64,000 bases of DNA from G963677485 sp964519405 (lineage in GTDB: Bacteria; Armatimonadota; HRBIN16): positions 18,416-82,415 of the forward strand of contig CAZFLA010000002.1 in assembly GCA_964519405.1 (NCBI GenBank), written 5' to 3'. The position numbers were made by a program, and so were the translations under genes. Shown here one piece after another: positions 51,860 through 59,619 of this stretch (position 1 is the first letter of the stretch; the number at the start of each line of letters is the position of its first letter). A model generated the notes under the pieces. It was not told the origin of the DNA. It searched no databases and saw only the letters and a list, made by a program, of their open reading frames with translations.

Positions 51860-54001
51860 TTACCTGAACAACACGGGCATACCCTTAGTCGCCGAGGCGA
51901 TCAGCAGAGGTCGCTGAAGCTGAACGCTTTCGTTCTCTAACTGCTCTGCCGTGATGTTGTCATCAAAATGGAACCGGTAGACAAAGTTGTGTGTGCCTTG
52001 GTCGGATATCACCGCATTGGGTACATCCGGCATTGCCGGTTCGTGATGAGCCATCATGGCCCCACGAAGCAGTGAGAAGCGAGCGGCTTCTGGTGTAACA
52101 TCCACTGCCAGCGTTTCTGGGCATACCACACCAATCGGCATCCCCTCCTGCTGCAGTAAGCTCCATGCCATTAACGGCCGTTCCTTGCCATCGTTAGCGC
52201 GTGTAAATGCGCCGCCGGGTATACCGTCGACCCTTTGCTCCGGTTTATCTGACAGCTGCAGGCAGAGTTTCAGCATCTTTAACTTTTCATGCCAGTGAAC
52301 GCGAAGCCGCAGCTCCACTGTCTTTTCATCTTTGTAGACACGCCATTCGGCCTGCAGTGAACTGGCTCCGATGGTGCCTTTTTGCAGCAATGCCTGCATC
52401 AGCGAACCATCATGCAGCGGCTGGGCAGCCTCCCATTTATCGACGGCGACTACCTCGCCCGCATACCGGTCGATACCGTGCGACCATGTATCGGAAAGGT
52501 CATCGATGAGTGCAAATGAGGGCATCGGCAGCTTCTTGCCATTTGGCAGCACGAATGTCCGCGATTGAGTGTCTACCCCTACACCTAGGTTGTTGACGAT
52601 GGTCTCCCCTGCTTCACCGACTGCCGCGTTCACCTCAGCAATTTCGTCGTGGCGTTTGATGCGCAAAACCTGCATCTGCTTTGGAGCCATCTCGGTATAC
52701 ACCAGCAGACGGTTGTTGCCGCCAGCAACCGCTTCCGGCTGAACTAACTGGAAGGGTACATCGGCACCCTGCTCATCCACCAACTGCCAGCCTTGCTGCC
52801 AGCGTCGGAACTGCAGCCAAGGTTCAAATTCGGTGTAACCGCGGAATGGTTTGTCAGAGGCGTTAAACAACACCGTTCTCTGCATCTCATCCGCAGGCAG
52901 CTTCACAGTTTTTCGGCGCAGGCAATGGGCGGTGACTTCGCCGGCAATCGTCAGAGCATAACCTAACTGCGCATAGCACTGCCTATACGCTGAAGGAATG
53001 CAGGTGCCAGCCAACACATCGTGGAACTGGTTGAAAGCCACGCGTTCCCAAGCATCGGCCAGCTTAGCCGATAACTCCGCGTTAGGCTCCTCCTCAAGCA
53101 TGATTTCGGCTTGCCGCAGCATATGCTCTGCTTCACGAACGAGCATCTTGATCTTCCGGTCGACGGTGTAGCAGCCGATGGCATGGTGCTGCAGCTCACC
53201 GGTGACCACCGGAAGCTTTGTGCCGTCTGCCTCAATCGCTTTAAAGAAGCGTGACATGCTGCTGAACTCAATCACGCAGCCCGGAATTGCATCGCGGTTC
53301 GCCATGATCCATTGGATGCTGCCCTCTGTGGGTCCCCCACCGTGATCCCCCACGCCATAGAAGCACATGGTGTGCTTCACGCCTTCAGGCAGGTCATCAA
53401 GTGCGTGCTTGATGTGATTGAGGTCGATGGTCTCACCCCATGAACCGTAGCCATCGGCGATGCGGAACGTAGTGACTTCAGCGCCATCTTCACTGCCGCG
53501 CCACCGGAACATGCGGGCAGGGATGTGCATTTCATGCTCTTGCGGGCGCATCATCACATAGCAGCTCTGCCCTGCTCCAGCGATTAGGTTCGGCAGTGCT
53601 GCCGAATGGCCGAAACTATCCACATTCACTGCGATGTCCGGGAACAGCCCAAATCGGCTGGTGAAGTATTTCTTGCCAGCCTCAATCTGCCTCATAAATC
53701 CGAAGTCTGTCGGAAGGTTGCAGTCGGGCTGCATCCACCATCCACCGACTATCTCCCATCGCCCCTGCTTAACAAATACCCGGATGCGTTCAAACAGCTC
53801 AGGATCAAGCTGCTCCACCTGCTGGTAGTCCCAGGCTTCACCATGACTGAAGATAAAGTCAGGATATTTATCCATCAGGTTGGCAGCCGTCCGGAAGGTA
53901 GCCAAAGCTTCATCCATTCCGTCTTGCCATTGCCACAGCCAAACGGGATCGATATGCGAATGTCCGATCATATGTATGGTGATGGGTTCGTTATTATTCA
54001 T
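51860..54001 (-). CDS. Alpha-mannosidase-like enzyme, GH38
   Basis: 713 residues, shorter than many GH38 enzymes (often 800-1000). The catalytic N-terminal domain begins MIGHSHIDPVWLWQW, with zinc-binding His and Asp. It continues with GRWEIVGGWWMQPDCN and the nucleophile Asp in VNVDSFGHSAALPN. The central helical and C-terminal beta parts (WERVAFNQFHDVLAGTCIPSAY, RLRVHWHEKLKML) are present. GGGAG precedes the ATG. No signal peptide, so it is a cytoplasmic mannosidase trimming imported oligosaccharides. A TTGTATACAA palindrome lies 50 bases upstream. Confidence 0.92.
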   Translation of the reverse strand: MNNNEPITIHMIGHSHIDPVWLWQWQDGMDEALATFRTAANLMDKYPDFIFSHGEAWDYQQVEQLDPELFERIRVFVKQGRWEIVGGWWMQPDCNLPTDFGFMRQIEAGKKYFTSRFGLFPDIAVNVDSFGHSAALPNLIAGAGQSCYVMMRPQEHEMHIPARMFRWRGSEDGAEVTTFRIADGYGSWGETIDLNHIKHALDDLPEGVKHTMCFYGVGDHGGGPTEGSIQWIMANRDAIPGCVIEFSSMSRFFKAIEADGTKLPVVTGELQHHAIGCYTVDRKIKMLVREAEHMLRQAEIMLEEEPNAELSAKLADAWERVAFNQFHDVLAGTCIPSAYRQCYAQLGYALTIAGEVTAHCLRRKTVKLPADEMQRTVLFNASDKPFRGYTEFEPWLQFRRWQQGWQLVDEQGADVPFQLVQPEAVAGGNNRLLVYTEMAPKQMQVLRIKRHDEIAEVNAAVGEAGETIVNNLGVGVDTQSRTFVLPNGKKLPMPSFALIDDLSDTWSHGIDRYAGEVVAVDKWEAAQPLHDGSLMQALLQKGTIGASSLQAEWRVYKDEKTVELRLRVHWHEKLKMLKLCLQLSDKPEQRVDGIPGGAFTRANDGKERPLMAWSLLQQEGMPIGVVCPETLAVDVTPEAARFSLLRGAMMAHHEPAMPDVPNAVISDQGTHNFVYRFHFDDNITAEQLENESVQLQRPLLIASATKGMPVLFR

Positions 54002-54050
54002 CGCAAGAGACTCCCTGTATTATGAGGCACGATGCTCCGCGCCGACTTAG

Positions 54051-54060
54051 TTGTATACAA
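54051..54060 (-). promoter_or_regulatory. Palindrome upstream of GH38 (possible operator or -10 region)
   Basis: TTGTATACAA is a perfect 10-bp palindrome about 50 bases upstream of the GH38 start. It overlaps a TATACA that could be a -10 element. Confidence 0.3.
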
Positions 54061-54161
54061 TATTACGCGAGAAGATGATACTACGATTACTCTAGCATAC
54101 TGCGAACCAAAAGACGAAGTCCCGCAGACGTTTTTATGACGGTTGGGTGTACAGCTAATTA

Positions 54162-54179
54162 GCCGATGAGGACATCGGC
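54162..54179. repeat. Short hairpin downstream of the second RloB-like gene
   Basis: GCCGATG-AGGA-CATCGGC, a perfect 7-bp stem with a 4-base loop in the 255-base gap (54002-54256) between the GH38 start and the end of the RloB-like gene. No T tract follows. I see no gene in this gap. Confidence 0.5.
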
Positions 54180-54256
54180 AAGCATACCTGTGCATGAGGC
54201 CTCGGAAGGTATGTGCTGCGGTGAGTGGAGTAAAGAATGTGAGGATGGATCGGCTC

Positions 54257-54856
54257 CTATTTTTTCATTTTCATTAGTTCATCGGCAAGTATATATACGC
54301 TCGTTGAAGGATTATCGTCTGGACAATTGCCCACGTCTTCATGGTGTTTCGCTAGCTTACAAGCTCTATCATATGCATCGTTGTAATAAGGTAATAGCAT
54401 CTCGAAATAGTCGGATGTCTTGCTATATTTCGGGATACGCGAAGTCAGTCTTTCCAATACCTCTTTTGGTAACATTTGTGCAGTGGAATACACATAATGC
54501 AGGAGATACCACAGCTCGAAACAAGGATTCGAAAATGCGATGTTGATGAATTTATACGAACGCGCTAACGATAATACTTGCTTTATGTTCGACCTTTGGT
54601 CGTCATCGAAAACACACCATATGTGCTCGCTTTCGGTGTGCGTTTTAGCTGCTTCCACCATTTGATAGGGATCAGAGCTTACCTTGTCGCCACCAAGAAT
54701 CCGAATTGTAATCGCTGGATTGCGTACATATTTCCTCATCGATTTAAAGTATGCGACCTCTGTGTCGGAACCCTCGCATATGATTAAATAAAGCTCATTC
54801 GGTTCTCTGGTAGGTCGGGGTCTCGCATAATTCTGTTTACGCAGTCTATTATTCAA
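54257..54856 (-). CDS. Second RloB-like (Toprim-like) protein
   Basis: 199 residues from a TTG that overlaps the end of the ATPase gene by 8 bases, with GAGGTG about 10 bases upstream; a longer frame to 54901 exists. It has the same motifs as the 29780-30370 protein: LYLIICEGSDTEVAYF, then HIWCVFDDDQR, then AFSNPCFELWYLLHY. Apart from these motifs the two proteins differ widely, so this is not a recent copy. Together with the ATPase it forms a two-gene unit of the RloA/RloB type. Confidence 0.85.
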   Translation of the reverse strand: MNNRLRKQNYARPRPTREPNELYLIICEGSDTEVAYFKSMRKYVRNPAITIRILGGDKVSSDPYQMVEAAKTHTESEHIWCVFDDDQRSNIKQVLSLARSYKFINIAFSNPCFELWYLLHYVYSTAQMLPKEVLERLTSRIPKYSKTSDYFEMLLPYYNDAYDRACKLAKHHEDVGNCPDDNPSTSVYILADELMKMKK

Positions 54857-56129
54857 TTTGGAAGTCACCTCGGAATGGTATAGAACCATAACGTCCTGCA
54901 AGATACCACTTCATATAATTTTCATTCTGACGAGGTTTTAAATCCCATAATGAGTACAGGTCAGTAATAAGGTCACCGTTTTTTTCTGTGAACCAGACTT
55001 GGTCGCGCCTAAATAACTCTGAATCTAGCAGCGTGCTGTCATGAGTTGTGAAAATAAACTGAAAATTGGACTTTGTGTTCTTATTTACCATTTCAACCAA
55101 AGACCGAGTAAGTAAGGGATGAAGACTGGAATCCAGTTCATCAACGAATAAGACATTTCCTGCAAGCAAGGAATTCATGAAAGGACCTGCTAAGGCATAT
55201 AAGCGTTGTGTTCCAGCAGATTCATCACTTAGGTCGAAGTCAACACTATGACCGTCAATAACATGCCGAACAACAATATCATGTGTGAAATGCTCAGAAT
55301 TACCTGAAGCCATGTCCTTCTCTATTAGCTGTTTCACTGTATCAGGTAGTATTTGCCACTTTGATGACGTTTTTAGGGGTTCTTTCGAGACATAGAAATC
55401 GGATATACCGAGGTCAGCATCCCGTAAGAGTTCCACGATCTTGTTCTTGATATTGATATCTTCTAGACATATATCTGCTGTATATATACGGTCGGGAGTG
55501 TTCTCAGGACTACTCGACATCGGCCGAAAATTCGCACTAAGCCAATCAAACACGATACCTGCAATAGGATGGTTGTTTTGAGCGAATTTCGACAAATACA
55601 ATTGATTCTCTAGGCAGTCGCTGACAATTCGTTCTTTTTTGGGCTTCCAACTATTCCCAAATTTCTGCTCGTAATGACCATCTGCCTGCAGTATGCGATT
55701 AAATAGCAGTTTTGGCACTTGTCGATCATTTGCTAGATCAACTGAATTTAACCATTCCTCATACACACGATCATGATCGACACTCATTCCGTAAACGTAT
55801 CTTGTTTCGTTCTTGATAAACACAATCTCAAACTCTGTAGGGCCAGGATGATTTTGGTCGCTTAACAGGAAGGGTTCAACATTGATCTGTTCATTGCGTT
55901 GATATCTATGCGATTCCATCACAATATTTCGCATGCAAGATAATGCTCTGATGACATTAGTTTTTCCTGAAGCATTAGCACCATATATTGCTGCAGACCT
56001 CAAAAGACGCGTTTTAGAATCAACACTGATGGTGTTCGACATCAATGAATCATCAACAGACGCAACCATGCTAAGTGTTATTTTGTTCTTAATAGACCGA
56101 TAATTCGTAATACTGAATTGAACAAGCAT
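54849..56129 (-). CDS. Second RloA-like AAA/ABC-type ATPase
   Basis: 426 residues. It starts MLVQFSITNYRSIKNKITLSM, with Walker A GANASGKT (50-57), Walker B in VLFVDELDSSLHP and an H-loop in FIFTTHDSTLLD. The tail has YLAGRYGSIPFRG, matching YLQGRMGGIPR of the first ATPase. It reads as a full, intact protein. Being followed by the overlapping Toprim-like gene in the same order as the first pair, it probably encodes the sensor half of a defence unit. Confidence 0.87.
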   Translation of the reverse strand: MLVQFSITNYRSIKNKITLSMVASVDDSLMSNTISVDSKTRLLRSAAIYGANASGKTNVIRALSCMRNIVMESHRYQRNEQINVEPFLLSDQNHPGPTEFEIVFIKNETRYVYGMSVDHDRVYEEWLNSVDLANDRQVPKLLFNRILQADGHYEQKFGNSWKPKKERIVSDCLENQLYLSKFAQNNHPIAGIVFDWLSANFRPMSSSPENTPDRIYTADICLEDINIKNKIVELLRDADLGISDFYVSKEPLKTSSKWQILPDTVKQLIEKDMASGNSEHFTHDIVVRHVIDGHSVDFDLSDESAGTQRLYALAGPFMNSLLAGNVLFVDELDSSLHPLLTRSLVEMVNKNTKSNFQFIFTTHDSTLLDSELFRRDQVWFTEKNGDLITDLYSLWDLKPRQNENYMKWYLAGRYGSIPFRGDFQIE

Positions 56130-56523
56130 ATCTTAACTCCCTAGATGGTGAAGTAAATTCGATGGTAATCTATCGCCAAAGACTGATCTATGTATATATT
56201 ATGCATAAATCCACATTAGATTACACAAAATTCACAAAACAATACCTATGACGAATGGGTTGTTGAAATTACCACAGTAGCCGTATTGCCCGGTTCGCGG
56301 CTGTCGTCGAGACCGCAGAAGTCCCTGGCTCCCCCATTTTGACAATACGCAAATCCCCACTGCATTAACCTAAAACTAATATTTCTGCAAAAACTGGTAT
56401 TTTTAACAGAGAAATCTGCTCTAAAAACCATACAGAATCGCATGTAAAGAAAGTATGATGTTTACATGTGGTGCGTCATCACCTATTTGCCACATACAAC
56501 CTACTAACGAGGAGCTTAGGTAA
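56130..56523. other. Intergenic region with a GC-rich structured stretch
   Basis: 394 bases between the divergent RloA-like and PEP-CTERM genes. 56246-56345 is more GC-rich than its flanks and contains local stems such as AGCCG/CGGCT and GCGG/CCGC. It might be a structured RNA or leader. I could not match it to a known riboswitch, and open frames across it look like chance. Confidence 0.4.
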
Positions 56524-57264
56524 ATGCGATCAAAGTTGCGTATTTTTCTGCTGGTTTCTGTTTTTACCGCATCTGGTGTCGGTGCGGAGACGTTTGATAG
56601 TGCGTGGAGCGTGGAGTTTGAGAAAGTTGGCGACGCCGAAATATCATTAAATGCGGACACCAATACATTACAAGTGGGACAGGGCAAACAATTCCGAGCC
56701 AATGTATTCGTATCCTCTGACCATGCGTTCAACGCCCTAGACCTTACATTTGGCTGGGGAAGCGCCGAAAGTATGGGCACTGAAGCCACGAATTTGAGCG
56801 ATTCGATTGTGCTGAATGGTGTGACGATTGATCCAGACAACAAGTTTGATATGCATATTGTTCCCAGCGGATCTAATAACGGCCTTAGCGGATTCCGACA
56901 AATCGGCGACACCACAGGGATAGCAGATGGAGCACGGCCATACGGACAGTATATATCGTTATATAACCAGGCAGGATCCATGACAGCACCACTGACGAAC
57001 AAACTGAAGATCGCCTCATTTTTGTTCACGAATAATGTGGCGGAGGGCAGCATGTCGTCACTGAGTTTATGGGATGCCACAGCAGGAAACAGCTACACCA
57101 GTATGCTGGTCGACAGTGCCAGCAACTACAGCCGACCAGGAGGCAGCAAAACATACAACATCAGTTCGGCACCAGAACCTGGCAGCTTAATGGCTTTAGC
57201 TGGCGTTGGTTCGGGTGTGGTGATCAGCCGCATACGCCAGTTCCGACGTCGAAAAGCTGCCTGA
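56524..57264 (+). CDS. PEP-CTERM exported protein
   Basis: 246 residues, with GAGGAG before the ATG. It has a signal peptide (LRIFLLVSVFTASGVGAE) and a beta-rich body. The C-terminal sorting signal is PEP at 217-219, a hydrophobic stretch (SLMALAGVGSGVVISRI) and a basic end (RQFRRRKAA). Exosortase cuts at such signals and places the protein on the surface or in exopolysaccharide. No exosortase gene is in the window. The body has no domain I can name; it contains phrases like those of cohesin-type or similar surface beta proteins. It precedes the sulfatase. Confidence 0.85.
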   Translation: MRSKLRIFLLVSVFTASGVGAETFDSAWSVEFEKVGDAEISLNADTNTLQVGQGKQFRANVFVSSDHAFNALDLTFGWGSAESMGTEATNLSDSIVLNGVTIDPDNKFDMHIVPSGSNNGLSGFRQIGDTTGIADGARPYGQYISLYNQAGSMTAPLTNKLKIASFLFTNNVAEGSMSSLSLWDATAGNSYTSMLVDSASNYSRPGGSKTYNISSAPEPGSLMALAGVGSGVVISRIRQFRRRKAA

Positions 57265-57427
57265 GGGATTTTATGTCCAAGAAATGCGGTGAAGATACAT
57301 CCCCTTGCATATGAATCGCATTGGCTGAGGTTGGCAATGATATAAAGGATACTCAAGCACCGATAGTGAACTATAACCGATGAATGCAATTTACTTCACC
57401 GCGTTTCACATATAAGGGGATTTTTCT

Positions 57428-58837
57428 GTGAACTCGTCTAAGCCAAATATCATACTCATCCTGCTCGATGACCTGGGGTGGCGTGACCTAGCCTGCACCG
57501 GCAGCGATTTTTATGAAACACCAAATATCGACAAACTCGCCGCGAAGGGCATCACATTTACTTCGGCATATGCGTCCTGCCCAGTCTGTTCGCCGTCGCG
57601 GGCGAGCATCATGACCGGCAAATACCCGGCAACGGTTGGTATCACCGACTGGATCGACCATGGCGGATACATGCATCCGCTGAAGGGGCGGCTAATCGAC
57701 GCACCGTATATCAAAGACCTTCCGCGCAGCGAATTCTCACTGGCTTCGGCGCTGCGTGAAGGTGGATATCACACCTGGCACGTGGGTAAGTGGCACCTCG
57801 GTGGTGAGGGGTATTACCCTGAAGACCATGGTTTTGAGGTAAACATCGGCGGAAGCGTTGCAGGAGCTCCATCGCACCAGTATGGATATTTTTCACCGTG
57901 GAATCTGCCCAATTTGCAGAACCAAGAGGATGGCAAATACCTTACGGATTACCTCGGCGATGAAGCGGTGAGGCTTATCGAGCAGAATGATGGTCAGCCC
58001 TTCTTCATGCACCTCAGCCACTACGCTGTGCACCACCCGCTGCAGGCGCCCGCAGAGCTAGTGGCGAAATACGAGCAAAAAGCCAAAGACATGGGGCTAG
58101 ATAAGATCAAAGTGCTGGAAGAAGGCGAGCCCTTCCATACCGAAGATAAGCAGGGCATGAGGATACTTCGCCGTCTGGTTCAGTCGCACCCTGTGTATGC
58201 CGCGATGATCGAGTCGATGGACACCAGCGTGGGACGCGTCGTCGAAGCGCTTGAGCGCACTGGCCAGCTAGACAACACGCTCATCGTGTTCACCTCCGAC
58301 AATGGTGGAGTTGCCACATCCGAAGGGTCACCGACCACCAACTTACCGCTCATCGAAGGCAAAGGTTGGATGTATGAGGGCGGTACTCGCGTGGCTTTCC
58401 TGGCATCTTGGCCGGGTGTGATTGCCGCAGACTCGCAGTGCGATGTGCCCATCACCAGCACCGACATCTACCCAACCTTCCTGGAGGCTGCCGGTCTGCC
58501 CTTGCTGCCGCAGCAGCACACCGATGGTGTCAGCATTTTGCCGCTGCTTAAGGGCGGCAACAGCATCCCACGCGAGTCGCTGTTCTGGCACTATCCGCAC
58601 TACGGCAACCAAGGCGGCACGCCGGGCTGCAGCGTTCGCAAAGGTGACTACAAGCTCATCCACTTCTTTGAGGACAATCGGTTGGAACTCTACAACCTGC
58701 GTGAAGACGTCGGTGAGCAGCACAACCTCGCCGCAGAGATGCCGGAACTAGCCGAAGAACTGCGTCAGCAGTTATGGGCGTGGATTGAGAGTGTGGAAGC
58801 GAAGATTCCCCAGCCTAACCCCAATTGGCAGGGATAG
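57428..58837 (+). CDS. Sulfatase (formylglycine-dependent)
   Basis: 469 residues from a GTG with AGGGG about 9 bases upstream. NIILILLDDLGWRD carries the first metal Asp pair. CSPSRASIMTG contains the C-x-P-S-R box whose Cys becomes formylglycine. WHVGKWHLGG, FTSDNGG and the late HYPHYGNQGGTPGCSVRKGDYKLI are all typical. It removes sulfate from sulfated sugars. No signal peptide is visible, so it may work in the cytoplasm or be mis-started; an upstream start is not evident. The maturation enzyme is not in the window. Confidence 0.93.
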   Translation: MNSSKPNIILILLDDLGWRDLACTGSDFYETPNIDKLAAKGITFTSAYASCPVCSPSRASIMTGKYPATVGITDWIDHGGYMHPLKGRLIDAPYIKDLPRSEFSLASALREGGYHTWHVGKWHLGGEGYYPEDHGFEVNIGGSVAGAPSHQYGYFSPWNLPNLQNQEDGKYLTDYLGDEAVRLIEQNDGQPFFMHLSHYAVHHPLQAPAELVAKYEQKAKDMGLDKIKVLEEGEPFHTEDKQGMRILRRLVQSHPVYAAMIESMDTSVGRVVEALERTGQLDNTLIVFTSDNGGVATSEGSPTTNLPLIEGKGWMYEGGTRVAFLASWPGVIAADSQCDVPITSTDIYPTFLEAAGLPLLPQQHTDGVSILPLLKGGNSIPRESLFWHYPHYGNQGGTPGCSVRKGDYKLIHFFEDNRLELYNLREDVGEQHNLAAEMPELAEELRQQLWAWIESVEAKIPQPNPNWQG

Positions 58838-58886
58838 CTCCGCACACCGCAGTGCCAGTCGGGGCACGGAACTGTGCTCCGACTTT

Positions 58887-59438
58887 TTACGTACGCAAAC
58901 CGCTAAGCCAACGATCGAGCTGCGCTTGACTGCGCAGTATTACCACTGGCTTTTCGCCAGCAATGGCCTCAAGGTGTTTATACATGTTGGGGATGCTATG
59001 TTGCGGCATCGTCCAGGCAACATACCACCAGAACGACGGGTCGATATGCTCCGGGCAGTTGTCGGCTAAGTCAGGCCGCGTTCTGCCATAGCCCTTAACC
59101 GAGCGCCAAATTACCCTGCCTAAACACTGCCACATAGGGAAGTGCAGCACGACCACGCTTGTGCATGCCTGCAGCCTCATCGGCAGTGTGCCGCTATAAT
59201 GCCCGTCCATAATCCACTGGGGCTGACTGATGAGCTGCTTAACATGCTCCACGAACTTGCCATCCGAGAGTTGCTGCCAATGCGGCTGCCAGAACTCACG
59301 GTCAAGATGAACAACTGGCAGTTGCAGCAACGGACCAAGCTTCACTGCTAGCGTCGACTTCCCAGCCCCGCAGCAGCCGATGATCAGTATGCGCGATCCA
59401 AGCTGCTTGGTATCCAGTTGTAGTTCCTCAACTTTCAT
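58887..59438 (-). CDS. P-loop nucleoside/adenylate-kinase-like protein
   Basis: About 183 residues from ATG 59438; an upstream in-frame start at 59513 is possible, and neither has a clear ribosome site. The Walker A motif is GCCGAGKST, followed by LPVVHLDREFWQPHW and VFHLHFPMW-like strand VVVLHFPMWQCLGRV. It resembles the FlaR/topology-modulation adenylate-kinase-like proteins of about 170-190 residues. The substrate is unknown. The gene is convergent with the sulfatase and divergent from the helicase gene. Confidence 0.8.
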   Translation of the reverse strand: MKVEELQLDTKQLGSRILIIGCCGAGKSTLAVKLGPLLQLPVVHLDREFWQPHWQQLSDGKFVEHVKQLISQPQWIMDGHYSGTLPMRLQACTSVVVLHFPMWQCLGRVIWRSVKGYGRTRPDLADNCPEHIDPSFWWYVAWTMPQHSIPNMYKHLEAIAGEKPVVILRSQAQLDRWLSGLRT

Positions 59439-59563
59439 GATGGCAATTAGCTGCAAGTCGGCTATAGGGTATTTGGCAATAGTAGTCGGTTGATATATAC
59501 ATTGGTTATACACTATGTTATTTGAAAAAGCATTTATTCACGGGCTAATCTGTAGTAAAGTGT

Positions 59564-59580
59564 ACTTGTAGTATACGAGT
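59564..59580 (+). promoter_or_regulatory. Imperfect palindrome upstream of the helicase operon
   Basis: ACTTGTA-GTA-TACGAGT is an inverted repeat with one mismatch, 40 bases before the helicase start. It is in the right place for an operator, and restriction operons often have such a control site, but no regulator gene is in view. Confidence 0.3.
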
Positions 59581-59619
59581 GATATCGTGTTGTAATGCTT
59601 GTCATTATGGAGATTATAA

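Noticed and set aside
56246..56443. 65-codon minus-strand frame upstream of the RloA-like gene
   Set aside because: No ribosome site and no recognisable protein features; the region looks like a structured non-coding stretch.
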